Source: a virus. Taken from it: DNA of 23,783 bases. The position numbers were made by a program, and so were the translations under genes. This document shows positions 15,868 to 23,333 of the stretch, piece by piece; the stretch's first letter is position 1; the number at the start of each line of letters is the position of its first letter. The notes under the pieces were generated by a model, which saw only the letters and a list, made by a program, of their open reading frames with translations, did no database searches and was not told the origin of the DNA. The stretch covers positions 1 to 23,783 of the IMG/VR virus record IMGVR_UViG_3300028762_000043; one strand, written 5' to 3'.

Positions 15868-16044
15868 TCAGGCGATGGCGCCGGTGTCGCGCAGCAGGAT
15901 GCCGAGCAGCCCGGCGAGGCCGGTGCCGGCGAGCGTGACGTCCTGGACGAGGCCGGGATCGAGATGCAGGCCGAACCCGGCCAGCAGCGCGGCGAGCGCG
16001 GCATAGGTGCTGCCCTCGCCGAAACGGGCGATCAGGTAGGTCAT
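15868..16044 (-). CDS. Holin-like small membrane protein
   Basis: A 58-residue protein with a good ribosome site (AAGGAG, 6 bases before ATG), too short to stand out by length. Two hydrophobic helices are visible: TYAALAALLAGFGLHL (about residues 13-28) and VTLAGTGLAGLLGILL (about 36-51), separated by a polar turn with DPGLVQD. This two-helix plan with a conserved-looking Gly-rich second helix and a short charged end (RDTG) is common in class II-type holins and holin-like proteins of phages. It lies directly after the GH108-like gene, which is the usual lysis pairing. The lysis role is inferred; a structural or unknown membrane role cannot be excluded. Confidence 0.6.
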   Translation of the reverse strand: MTYLIARFGEGSTYAALAALLAGFGLHLDPGLVQDVTLAGTGLAGLLGILLRDTGAIA

Positions 16045-16089
16045 CGATGGCTCCTTGGATTGTGCCGGCAGAACCCCGCCGGCGGGGGA

Positions 16090-16296
16090 TCAGGCGATCG
16101 CGCCGAGGGCGCGATGCAGCTGCCAGCCGAACTCGAAATCCTCCTGCGAGGCCTCGTGTTCGGCGATCTCGATGTAGCGGCACGACTGCTGCGCGATGAT
16201 CCCCCAGGCGGTAGTGTCACCATGGTCGTGCGCGTTGTCGCTGTAGGCTCCCTCGCGGCCGAACAGCGCAGCAATGCGCTGGTCCCAGATGTCCAT
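16090..16296 (-). CDS. GH108-like lysozyme, truncated
   Basis: A 68-residue protein whose start overlaps the stop of the decoration gene by one base (TGATG). Residues about 4-34 resemble the beginning of glycoside hydrolase 108 lysozymes: WDQRIAALFGREGAYSDNAH then GDTTAWGI. Glu15 of the REGAY motif stands where these enzymes have their catalytic Glu. Full members are about 150-200 residues; here the frame ends soon after with an acidic stretch and a DFEFGWQLHRALGAIA tail, so the core of the domain is missing. No second frame nearby restores it. It may be a deletion remnant of the endolysin, a non-enzymatic derivative, or an unrelated small protein with a chance match. The holin-like gene 45 bases downstream supports a lysis origin. 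Confidence 0.5.
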   Translation of the reverse strand: MDIWDQRIAALFGREGAYSDNAHDHGDTTAWGIIAQQSCRYIEIAEHEASQEDFEFGWQLHRALGAIA

Positions 16297-16643
16297 CACG
16301 TGCCCACCGGCGGCACGCGCACCAGCGTTACCCGCACCGTGGCGTCCGCGGCGAGCGCCGCCGCGGTGGCGAGGCCGACCTGGTAGTTGCCGGTGAGCGT
16401 GGTGGTGATGCGCCGGTTGGTGTTGTCCCAGAACACCCGGCTGCCAGCGGTGATCGCCAGCGCCGGTTCCTTGGTGAGGTCGAACACGCCCTCGGTGGCC
16501 GCCTCGACGACCGCGTTCTGCGCGCCATCGAAGGCAGCAACACCGAACATCGCGCCGACCAGCAGCCCCTGGCCGGCGGTGACGCCGCCGGCATAGGGCA
16601 CCGCCATGCCGAGGCTGTCGCCCGGCTGGACGAAGTTCTTCAT
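16296..16643 (-). CDS. Capsid decoration protein, DUF2190-type
   Basis: A 115-residue protein with GGAG 9 bases before its ATG, following the capsid fusion gene by 24 bases. It has the pattern of the DUF2190 family: MKNFVQPGDSLGMAVPYAGG at the N-terminus, VTAGQGLLVGAMFGVAA, then a beta-rich core with GVFDLTKEPALAI and FWDNTNRRITTT, ending in the VRVTLVRVP strand. Members are often mislabelled as recombinases in databases but lie beside capsid genes and act as head decoration or stabilisation proteins. Position and pattern agree well. No signal or membrane segment is present. Confidence 0.82.
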   Translation of the reverse strand: MKNFVQPGDSLGMAVPYAGGVTAGQGLLVGAMFGVAAFDGAQNAVVEAATEGVFDLTKEPALAITAGSRVFWDNTNRRITTTLTGNYQVGLATAAALAADATVRVTLVRVPPVGT

Positions 16644-16667
16644 GGGAAGGGTCTCCTGAAGCCGGGA

Positions 16668-18722
16668 TCACAGGCCCGGGTTGTACCAGCCGCCGCGGAA
16701 GTCGATGGCGCCGACACCGAAGTCGAAGATCACCGACACCTCGACACCATCCACGCCGGACACCGGACCGGTGGTGACCTGGGGTCCCTCGGCACCGTTC
16801 AGGTAGCCGTAGACATAGACCGGTGCTGCGGTGGGATCGGCGAACAGGTACCAGCGGTTGCTCGGGATCAGCGGCTCGACCACCGGCTGCACGAAGCCGG
16901 CATAGACGTTGACGTTCGAGATCTGCGTGGCGCCGACGCTGAAGGTCAGCTGCCGCGCCGCCAGTTCGAGGTTCGGCCCGACCAGCAGGCGCATGCTGGA
17001 GCCGATGGCGATCGGCAGGCCATCCAGCGTCTTCTGCTTCATCACGCCGGCGCGGCCGGTGGCGAGGTTGGACAGATCGAGCGCGGTGCCGGCGGAGGCC
17101 TGGTTGGCGCGCGTTGCAGCGGTGCCGAACACCGCGGCGCTGCCGGTGGCGAGCGTCGGGCCGGAGCCGCTGGCGGTGTTGAGCAGGGCGTAGGCAGTCG
17201 CGTTCTCGAAGTCCGCCACGCGCCGGCCGATCATGGCGGCGAAGTCGGTGAAGGCGCCGAGGTCGTCATTGACCAGCATCTGCCGCGTCACCCGGATGCG
17301 CCGCGCGAAGGTGCTGAGCGAGACGAGTTCCTGGCTCTCCGACATGGTGCCGGCCTGGATCTCGCCGTTCTCCGACAGCTGCACCAGGTTGGGGAAGTCG
17401 CCGACGCGCAGGTGGCGATGCGGCTTGAAGTCGCGGAAGTCACGGCGGAGGAAGATCTGCCGGTAGCTCGGCTGCGCCGGCTGGTAGGCGGCCAGCAGCA
17501 TCTTGTTGGCCGCGGCCGACAGCAGCAGCGGGAAGTCCGAGGTGGTGTGGAAGGCACGTTCGGCCAGCTTGGCGGTATCGCGCGGGATGTTGCGCTCGCC
17601 GCGGGCGCGCATCAGCTCGGCGACCATTTCGCTCGGACGCCAGCCGATGAACTCGGCATGCCGGCCGCCGGCGGGTGCCTGGTAGCCGGGCATGACGCGC
17701 ACCGCAATCGCTTCGGCCATGGCGTCGCGGATGACGTCGGCGCTCTCGCGCGCCGGCGTGGCGGCGGGCGATGCCGGCAGCGCGGGCGCACGCGCACCCT
17801 GCACCATGGCGTCCCACAGTGCGCTGCGCAGCACCTCCGGCGTCCAGCCATCGGCGATCGCACGTTGGTGCAGCGCATCGACGGTGGTGGCGGCGACGAG
17901 GCCGCGCGCGCCCTGCGCGACAGGGCCGAGGGCGGCGATGCGGTCCCGTTCGGCGCGCACTGCGTCGGCGGTGGCGTCGCAGGGCGACGGCGTCGCCGCT
18001 GCCGGTGGCGGTGCCGCAGCGCGCGTGGAGTCAGTGGCAGGCATGGCGGGCGGGGTCTCCTGGACGGGCGGGCTGGTCGCAGCGGGCGGCGCTGCCTCGG
18101 CGGCCGGGGCGGCCGGCGTCGTGTCGGGCATTGGGGATTCCTCTGGGATGGTCAGGGCAGGTTCGATGGCGGTGGCGGGAGGGCCCTGATTCCCATCGCC
18201 ACGCACAGCCGCCGCCGGGTCCACCGGGACCGGCACGACCGAAATCTCGTAGGGTTCCCAATCGACGGCGCGGTGCACCGTGCCGTCGCGCGGATCGGTA
18301 ACCTGCTCGTAGCGGTGCACGCGATAGCCGACCGACACGCTGCGCAACGTGCCATCGGCGATGCGTTGCCACAGCGGCTCGACATCGTCGGCGGCCGAGA
18401 ATTGCAGCGTCGCCGTGCCGCGTCCGTCCTGCAGTCCGGCCGCCAACACGCGGCCGACCACGTCACGCGCATCGCCGCGGCGGTGGCTGTTCAGCACCGG
18501 CGCCCGACCGCTCTGCAGCCCGTCCATGCGGACTGCACCCGGCGACATGTCGAGCTCCTCGGTGATCATGCCGAGCGGGGCGACAAAATTGCGGGCACGC
18601 GCGCCGGTGGACCACACCACCTCTACGGTGCGCGCGGCACGGTCCACGGTGGCCGGTGCGGCGAGCGCGCGCGCAGCCACCAGCGGCGCCGGCTCGGCGC
18701 TCGCTTCGGTCATCTCGGTCAT
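16668..18722 (-). CDS. Prohead protease/major capsid fusion protein
   Basis: A 684-residue protein. Residues about 20-178 resemble the S78/U35 prohead protease: VLNSHRRGD places the catalytic His at 80, and LRSVSVGYRV places the Ser at 130, with WEPYEISVVPVPVDP after it as in HK97-type proteases. Residues about 180-250 form a Pro/Ala-rich linker, 250-345 a helical, scaffold-like part, and from about 385 a major capsid domain (LLSAAANKMLLAAY, then VSLSTFARRIRVTRQMLVND and a C-terminal beta part). One polypeptide therefore encodes protease, linker/scaffold and shell. The ATG at 18722 has AGGA 9 bases upstream, at the end of the portal gene. An internal in-frame start at 18131 is likely (separate entry). 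The fusion class is known in some phages; the separation of its products is not visible here. Confidence 0.88.
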   Translation of the reverse strand: MTEMTEASAEPAPLVAARALAAPATVDRAARTVEVVWSTGARARNFVAPLGMITEELDMSPGAVRMDGLQSGRAPVLNSHRRGDARDVVGRVLAAGLQDGRGTATLQFSAADDVEPLWQRIADGTLRSVSVGYRVHRYEQVTDPRDGTVHRAVDWEPYEISVVPVPVDPAAAVRGDGNQGPPATAIEPALTIPEESPMPDTTPAAPAAEAAPPAATSPPVQETPPAMPATDSTRAAAPPPAAATPSPCDATADAVRAERDRIAALGPVAQGARGLVAATTVDALHQRAIADGWTPEVLRSALWDAMVQGARAPALPASPAATPARESADVIRDAMAEAIAVRVMPGYQAPAGGRHAEFIGWRPSEMVAELMRARGERNIPRDTAKLAERAFHTTSDFPLLLSAAANKMLLAAYQPAQPSYRQIFLRRDFRDFKPHRHLRVGDFPNLVQLSENGEIQAGTMSESQELVSLSTFARRIRVTRQMLVNDDLGAFTDFAAMIGRRVADFENATAYALLNTASGSGPTLATGSAAVFGTAATRANQASAGTALDLSNLATGRAGVMKQKTLDGLPIAIGSSMRLLVGPNLELAARQLTFSVGATQISNVNVYAGFVQPVVEPLIPSNRWYLFADPTAAPVYVYGYLNGAEGPQVTTGPVSGVDGVEVSVIFDFGVGAIDFRGGWYNPGL
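18129..18144 (-). promoter_or_regulatory. Internal ribosome site and ATG in the capsid fusion gene
   Basis: On the minus strand AGAGGA (18144-18139) lies 7 bases before an in-frame ATG (18131-18129), codon Met198. This falls directly after the protease domain, in the linker. Initiation here would yield a 487-residue protease-free scaffold-capsid product sharing the stop at 16668. The signal is stronger than the ribosome site at the main start. Use in vivo is inferred. Confidence 0.6.
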
Positions 18723-18727
18723 GCGGA

Positions 18728-20200
18728 TCAGTCCTGGGTCTGTGGATCGCGGGCCGGCGCAGCCGCGCCGGTGGCGGCAATCTCGACCGCGGCCAGCTGC
18801 GCCGCGTCCTGCGCAACGCCGGTCTTGGCGACGCGCCGCGGATCGGTATCGAGCGCCACACCCGCATCGTCCACCGCGGCGTTGGCATCGCGGATCATCT
18901 CGACAGCCTGGCGGAAATCGTAGCCGAACGACGCCACCGCCTCGGGCAGCGGCACGAAGCCGGCCCGCACCTGCGCCACCAGTGCGGCGGTGTCCTTCAG
19001 CGGGTCAATCATCTCGTGCGCCGGCGACACGTGCGACACACCCTCCGGCATCTCCGTGCCCCACAGCCCGAGCAGCGCGCCCTGGGCGTGGAAGCGCTCG
19101 GCGATCGGCCGCACCAGCATCGGGATCAGCATGCCGTACTGGACTTGTTCGCACAGCCGGCGGAACTCGATCTTGCCCGCCCGCAGGCTGGAGTAGTTGG
19201 CCGCCGTCAGGTCGCCGGACACCTGGTCGTAGGTCAACCCGGTGCCGACCGCGGCGGCTTCCAGCGCCCGGCGCGCGAAGGCGGTGTGGCTGCCACCGCC
19301 GGACGGGTTGACCACCTCCACGGCGCCGGTGCCGCGGCGATACAGGATCATGCCAGGCTCGAAGGATTCCACCGCACGGCCCTGCGCATCACGTAGCAGG
19401 CCGGATGCTGCACCAGTGAGTGCCTCATCGGAATCATCGGTCACCACCGCCGCCAGGCACGCCTCGATCTTGGCCTTCATCAGCAGCGCCGCCTCGTAGT
19501 CACCGAGGTCGCGCAGCCGCAGCAGCGCCGGCGCCAGCCAGGACACATCGCGCAACTGTCCGGGCCGGCGCTTGCGGTAGACGTGCAGCACGTCGCGCGC
19601 TGGCACCTGTTCGCTCGTGCGCCATCCCTGCGGCATCATCCAGGCCGCGCCGGGATGCTGTCGGAACAGCCAGTAGGCGATGGGGGCGCCGGCGTCATCG
19701 AGCGCAATGCCCTGCATCGTCGGCACGCCATCAACGGACCCGAAGCGGGACGCATCGAGGTAGTCGCTCTCCAGCACCTGCAACCGCAGGCCGACCGGGT
19801 TGGCGAGCGTCGGCTCGGCCGGCAACAGGCGCACCAGGCACTCGCCGCTCTCGACCACGCCGCGCATGACCAGCGCCTGCAAGCCGTAGAGGTCCAGCCG
19901 GTTCTCTGCGTCGCAGGCGGTGCTCTCCGCCCAGCGCCGCCAGGCATCGGCGTGCATCTTGTCCGGCCAGCGCGTGGTGATGCCGGCGCCGACCGCATTG
20001 CCGGCCCACAGATCGACGACCCGGGAGGCGTAGGGGTCGTTGCGCACGGCGTCTCGGGCGCGCCGTGCGATCGTCGCCGCCGCACCGGCCACTTCCGTGT
20101 TGGCGCTCCCGCCGGACGGTGCCCAGACCGAGGCACGCGTGTCCTGCGCCGCCGCGTAGCCGCGCAGCGCGTGCCATGCCTTGCGGAACCGGGCGATCAT
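18728..20200 (-). CDS. Portal protein, lambda gpB family
   Basis: A 490-residue protein whose ATG overlaps the gpW-like stop (ATGA). It follows the lambda-family portal pattern: RDAVRNDPYASRVVDLWAGN near residues 49-68, then WRRWAESTACDAENR, GLQALVMRGVVESGECLVRL, a LQVLESDYLD strand, DVLHVYRKRRPGQLRDVSWL, and the DLTAANYSSLRAGKIEFRRL helix near 330-350. The portal forms the dodecameric DNA channel at one head vertex and binds the terminase and the gpW-type ring. Length is close to lambda gpB (533). The C-terminal 40 residues are Ala-rich and probably disordered. No fused protease domain of the ClpP type is attached, in keeping with the protease being joined to the capsid protein instead. Confidence 0.93.
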   Translation of the reverse strand: MIARFRKAWHALRGYAAAQDTRASVWAPSGGSANTEVAGAAATIARRARDAVRNDPYASRVVDLWAGNAVGAGITTRWPDKMHADAWRRWAESTACDAENRLDLYGLQALVMRGVVESGECLVRLLPAEPTLANPVGLRLQVLESDYLDASRFGSVDGVPTMQGIALDDAGAPIAYWLFRQHPGAAWMMPQGWRTSEQVPARDVLHVYRKRRPGQLRDVSWLAPALLRLRDLGDYEAALLMKAKIEACLAAVVTDDSDEALTGAASGLLRDAQGRAVESFEPGMILYRRGTGAVEVVNPSGGGSHTAFARRALEAAAVGTGLTYDQVSGDLTAANYSSLRAGKIEFRRLCEQVQYGMLIPMLVRPIAERFHAQGALLGLWGTEMPEGVSHVSPAHEMIDPLKDTAALVAQVRAGFVPLPEAVASFGYDFRQAVEMIRDANAAVDDAGVALDTDPRRVAKTGVAQDAAQLAAVEIAATGAAAPARDPQTQD

Positions 20201-20433
20201 GTGGTCGTTCCTCGGCCGAAGCTGGCCAGCGTGGTGCCGGGCCGGCGCGCTGTGCTGTTCTCCGAGGCATAGCCGGCGGCGAGTGCCCGGCGGATGTCGT
20301 CGAGCGCCCGGTATTCCACCGTCCGCCCCTCGAAAGTCACCCGCGTGGTGCCGGTGGTGAACGCCTCGGCCAGGCCGCGCCAGCGATTGCCGGCGGGCTG
20401 CGCCAGTGCCCAGGCCAGGATGGTGGGGTCCAT
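20197..20433 (-). CDS. Head-tail connector, gpW-like
   Basis: A 78-residue protein with GGAG five bases before its ATG and a stop overlapping the portal start. Lambda gpW is 68 residues, with two helices flanking a beta hairpin. Here a first helix (ILAWALAQPAGNRWRGLAEAF) leads to RVTFEGRTVEYRALDDIRRA, the hairpin plus second-helix pattern of the family, and a disordered polar tail. It lies between large terminase and portal exactly as W lies between A and B in lambda. The protein forms a ring under the portal that retains packaged DNA and accepts gpFII-type proteins. Confidence 0.8.
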   Translation of the reverse strand: MDPTILAWALAQPAGNRWRGLAEAFTTGTTRVTFEGRTVEYRALDDIRRALAAGYASENSTARRPGTTLASFGRGTTT

Positions 20434-20443
20434 GCTTTCTCCT

Positions 20444-22393
20444 TCAGCGCAGCCAGCCGGAGCGCGACCCCAGCCAGGACCGCGGGCGGATGTCGGTCGT
20501 TGCCGCAGTCGATGGCGGCGCCGACGTCGTGGGCGTCATCGGTTCTGGCATCGCCGCCGGCGGCAGCGACACCGCGTCGGCCAGCCGTTGCCAGCGACCT
20601 TCGCCCCAGCCATCCATGCCGAGCGCCGCCGCGGCCGCGCGGGCATAGACCCGGCAGTCCAGTGCCTCGTTGCGCTCGCGCGTCTTGACCCATTCCAGCT
20701 TGCGGAAGCCGTTGCGCGTGCTCCGCGCCACCAGCGCCTCGGCGGTCAGCTGCCGGCAGAACTCTTCGCCCGCGGCGTGCACGGGCAGGTGGATGTAGCC
20801 GGGTGGCCAGGGATCGCCGCTCTCGTCGGTCGGCCGATCGAGCTTCAGCCAGCCATAGGTCTCGCCCTTGAGGAACGACGAGCCGACCGGCCAGACCTTC
20901 AGCCCGCCCAGCTTGCGCCCGCCGCGCCGCACCTCCGTTGCCGCCGGTTGCCCGACCGCGGCGCGCAGGTGGTCCTGGCCCTTCACCGCGATCACCCGCA
21001 CTGCGCCGGCGCGCCGCACGAAGCTGTAGACCTCGGCCGTGGTCATGCCGTCGCCGCTGTCGATCGCCGCCATCGCCACGCCGATGCTGTGTCCGCTGGC
21101 GTGCCGCCAGGTCTCGCCGAGCAGGCCGCGCAGTTCGTCCCACACCGCGGCCTCGAACGGATTGCCGGCCAGCACGCGATGCTCGACCAACCAGGACTGC
21201 CGGTCCGCGCCCCAGGCCCAGAGGCTGGCTTCCAGCCGATCGCGCTGCACATCGACGCCGGCGGTGAGCATCAGCCCACCGAGCGGCACCGTGCCGGGCG
21301 GCCAGTCCTCACGCCGGTCGTAGAGTCGCTGCCAGTCCGGCGCTTCGCCACTCTCCTGCCAGGTCTCGCCCAGCACCGTGTTGCGGAACGTCTTGATGGC
21401 GCGGTCGTCGCCCTGCGCCGCTTCCCACTCGCGCGCCACCTGCTCCCAGGAGAACCAGCCCACCGGCGAATAGAGCGCCGAGATGTGGAAGCCGATCGCA
21501 TGCGGGTCCTGCGCCACCGCGGTCGCCCGCCACTCGCCGGCCGCCAGCATGGCCGTCTTGTGTGGCTCGTCGATCGGCTTGTCGCAGGCTTCGCAGTGAT
21601 AGCGGACGCTGCGCGGCTGACCGTTCTCCCAGATCAGCCGTTCGAAGCGCAGCACCTGCATGTGCTGGCAGTGCGGGCATGGCACGAAGAACCGACGCTG
21701 GTCGGTGGCCGCGTATTCGCGCTCGATCCGCGACAGCCCCGAGATCGTCGGCGTCGACACCAGGAACACCTTGCGGCGCCAGCCGAAGGTGCGGGCGCGG
21801 GCCTCTGCCAGCGCCACCGGATCACCTTCGCCCTCCACGTCACCGGGATAGGCGTCCACCTCGTCGAGGAACAGGAACCGCGCCGGCATCGAGCGCAAAC
21901 CCACGGCGCTGTTGGCGCCGGTCAGCACCAGGATGCCGCCCGGGAACTCCTTCGACAGCATCGTGTTGCCAGCATCGCGCGCCCGCGCCGGTGCCACCCG
22001 TTCGCGCAGGGCCGGCGTCTCCTCCAGCAGCGGGTCGATGCGCTGCCGGCTGAAGCGCTTCGCCAGTTCCACTGTTGGCTGCACTGCCAGGATCGGCGCC
22101 GGCACGTGGTGGACGATGTAGCCCAACCAGCAATTGCCTGCCTCGCTACCTCCGGTCTGCGCCCCCTTCATGAGCACGACCCGCCGGGCCGGATGCACCG
22201 CCGACAGCGCGTCCATGATCTCGCGCAGATACGGCGCCCGCGAGGTGCGCCACGGCCCCGGTTCCGACGATGCCCGCGTGCTGAGCACGCGGTGCTGCTC
22301 GGCCCAGGCGCTGACGGTGAGTGCCGGCGGCGGCCGCAGCATTCGGCCCATCCGGCGGCGTACATGTTCAGCGGTCCGCGGCGCGATCTCCAA
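20444..22393 (-). CDS. Terminase large subunit, gpA family
   Basis: A 649-residue protein, close to lambda gpA (641). The packaging ATPase half has a Walker A-type MKGAQTGGS (residues 75-83) and a Walker B FLFLDEVDAY (173-182). A four-cysteine zinc ribbon follows (CPHC, then CEAC). The nuclease half begins at AGVDVQRDRLE, whose Asp would bind metal, with AAIDSGDGMTTAEVY further on. It cuts concatemeric DNA at cos-type sites and drives it into the prohead. The start is uncertain: TTG at 22393 overlaps the small subunit by 26 bases, while ATG at 22351 would remove 14 residues; neither has a strong ribosome site, and coupling to the upstream gene is likely. The C-terminal 50 residues are Pro/Thr/Ser-rich. 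Confidence 0.93.
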   Translation of the reverse strand: MEIAPRTAEHVRRRMGRMLRPPPALTVSAWAEQHRVLSTRASSEPGPWRTSRAPYLREIMDALSAVHPARRVVLMKGAQTGGSEAGNCWLGYIVHHVPAPILAVQPTVELAKRFSRQRIDPLLEETPALRERVAPARARDAGNTMLSKEFPGGILVLTGANSAVGLRSMPARFLFLDEVDAYPGDVEGEGDPVALAEARARTFGWRRKVFLVSTPTISGLSRIEREYAATDQRRFFVPCPHCQHMQVLRFERLIWENGQPRSVRYHCEACDKPIDEPHKTAMLAAGEWRATAVAQDPHAIGFHISALYSPVGWFSWEQVAREWEAAQGDDRAIKTFRNTVLGETWQESGEAPDWQRLYDRREDWPPGTVPLGGLMLTAGVDVQRDRLEASLWAWGADRQSWLVEHRVLAGNPFEAAVWDELRGLLGETWRHASGHSIGVAMAAIDSGDGMTTAEVYSFVRRAGAVRVIAVKGQDHLRAAVGQPAATEVRRGGRKLGGLKVWPVGSSFLKGETYGWLKLDRPTDESGDPWPPGYIHLPVHAAGEEFCRQLTAEALVARSTRNGFRKLEWVKTRERNEALDCRVYARAAAAALGMDGWGEGRWQRLADAVSLPPAAMPEPMTPTTSAPPSTAATTDIRPRSWLGSRSGWLR

Positions 22394-22883
22394 GGTCTGG
22401 CGGGTCGAAGCGATCGGCCGCCTCCATCAGCAGGTCGGCGACGTGCTGTTGCAGCACGGTCTGCACGAGATGTGGATCAGCCCCGAGCGCCGCCGCAATC
22501 AGGCCGGCGACCCGGGCGGGCCAGTTCAGCAACGCGTCGCGCATGGCGCCGGCGATCTCGTCGATCGCGCTGTTGGCAGCGTGAACGTCGAGCAGCCGGC
22601 CCTTCTCCTCGTCCAGCGCCAGCCGCTGCGATTCCACTTGCAGCGCCAGCTGGGCGATCTTCAGCCTTCCATACGGCGTTCCTTCCGCCGCCGCACCATG
22701 CGCGGCGAGCGGCGAGCGAACCGGGTCGGCCGTCTCCACCATGCGGCGCCGGGTTTTTTCCACGTCCCACTGCCCGTCAGGCTCGCGGGCAATGCGCTGC
22801 TTCTGCTCGGCTTTGCGCAGCGCCGCCTCAGTGACGCCGATGCGCCGGGCCAGTTCGCGGGTCGATGCGGTCAGTTCCGGCAT
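22368..22883 (-). CDS. Terminase small subunit, Nu1-like
   Basis: A 171-residue protein and first gene of the late operon, with GGGAGG 9 bases before its ATG. The N-terminal 50 residues form a winged-helix-type DNA-binding domain (STRELARRIGVTEAALRKAE, then DGQWDVEKTRRRM). The middle is a charged, coiled-coil-like helix (RLKIAQLALQVESQRLALDE, continuing EEKGRLLDVHAANSAIDEIA). The C-terminal part would contact the large subunit. Lambda gpNu1 (181 residues) has the same order: DNA binding, self-association, gpA binding. It recognises the packaging site, which in lambda lies close to this gene; the adjacent 22884-23008 spacer is a candidate. Confidence 0.85.
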   Translation of the reverse strand: MPELTASTRELARRIGVTEAALRKAEQKQRIAREPDGQWDVEKTRRRMVETADPVRSPLAAHGAAAEGTPYGRLKIAQLALQVESQRLALDEEKGRLLDVHAANSAIDEIAGAMRDALLNWPARVAGLIAAALGADPHLVQTVLQQHVADLLMEAADRFDPPDLGDRAADR

Positions 22884-23008
22884 GGGCGGCGACCTCCCGC
22901 CGCACGGTCATGGCACGCAGAATGATGCGATTTCAGCGCTCTATCCGCTTGGCTGCGGCGAACCGCAGCGCGAATGGTCCATCACGCAAGGACGCACAGG
23001 AGGCCACC
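22884..23008. promoter_or_regulatory. Divergent intergenic region
   Basis: This 125-base spacer separates the minus-strand late operon from the plus-strand genes, so it should hold promoters for both, though no clear -35/-10 pair can be picked by eye. It contains a perfect 7-bp hairpin (22952-22958 with 22963-22969, loop CGAA). It could also hold the packaging (cos) site, by analogy with lambda. Confidence 0.5.
22952..22969. repeat. Inverted repeat, GCTGCGG-CGAA-CCGCAGC
   Basis: Two perfect 7-base arms enclose a four-base loop in the divergent spacer. The repeat could be an operator, a terminase-recognition element or an RNA hairpin in the leader of the 74-residue gene. No T-tract follows, so it is not a good terminator. 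Confidence 0.55.
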
Positions 23009-23233
23009 ATGACCAAGCGCGAAGCCAACCAGCAGCAGAGCCTGAACCTCTTCCTGGCCCGCAAAGCCGAGTTCGACCGGATGGTCGCCGAACTTCAGCA
23101 GATGAGCAGCGACCATTTCGGCGCCGACCCCGAGGGGGTCCTCTGGTGCGAGGCAGCAACTCTTGGCGACTGGAACACGATGCTCCGCGAGATCACCGAC
23201 GCCTACTTCCGCCGGGGCGAATTCGCCGCCTGA
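23009..23233 (+). CDS. Conserved small protein, function unknown
   Basis: A 74-residue protein with a strong AGGAGG site 5 bases before its ATG; the frame is open further upstream but that part is arginine-rich and unlikely. It is acidic and helical: QSLNLFLARKAEFDRMVAEL, then SSDHFGADPEGVLWCEAATL, then NTMLREITDAYFRRGEFAA. The layout (a LxLFLARKAE helix, a 'DHF..DP..v.W..a.tL' turn, and a helix ending 'ITD..FrrGE.A') matches a recurrent hypothetical protein of alphaproteobacterial genomes and prophages. It precedes a DUF3489-type gene in the same direction. No DNA-binding or membrane motif is seen. It is transcribed away from the late operon and may belong to the early or host side. Confidence 0.75.
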   Translation: MTKREANQQQSLNLFLARKAEFDRMVAELQQMSSDHFGADPEGVLWCEAATLGDWNTMLREITDAYFRRGEFAA

Positions 23234-23253
23234 CGCGACGCTTTCCGCGCACT

Positions 23254-23280
23254 GCCCCGCCCGGGTGCGCCCGGCGGGGC
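23254..23280 (+). terminator. GC-rich hairpin, possible terminator
   Basis: GCCCCGCC (23254-23261) pairs with GGCGGGGC (23273-23280), with an inner GGG/CCC pair, one bulged C and a TGCG loop. It lies 21 bases after the stop of the 74-residue gene. Only two Ts follow, so termination may be weak or the hairpin may act as an attenuator before the next gene. Confidence 0.5.
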
Positions 23281-23333
23281 TTGGGGTGGTAGCAGGCGCC
23301 CGATGGTCGGGAGCCGCTCACGGAGTCCCGAAG

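Noticed and set aside
20294-22834. Very long plus-strand open frame opposite the terminase genes
   Set aside because: The minus strand here clearly encodes terminase with ATPase motifs; the plus frame is Arg/Ala/His-rich shadow.
22865-23008. Longer start for the 74-residue plus-strand protein
   Set aside because: The upstream part is Arg/Met-rich, crosses the divergent spacer and lacks a ribosome site, while the inner ATG has AGGAGG.
23299-23311. Short hairpin CCCGA-TGG-TCGGG before the DUF3489-type gene
   Set aside because: Only 5 bp in GC-rich sequence; expected by chance.
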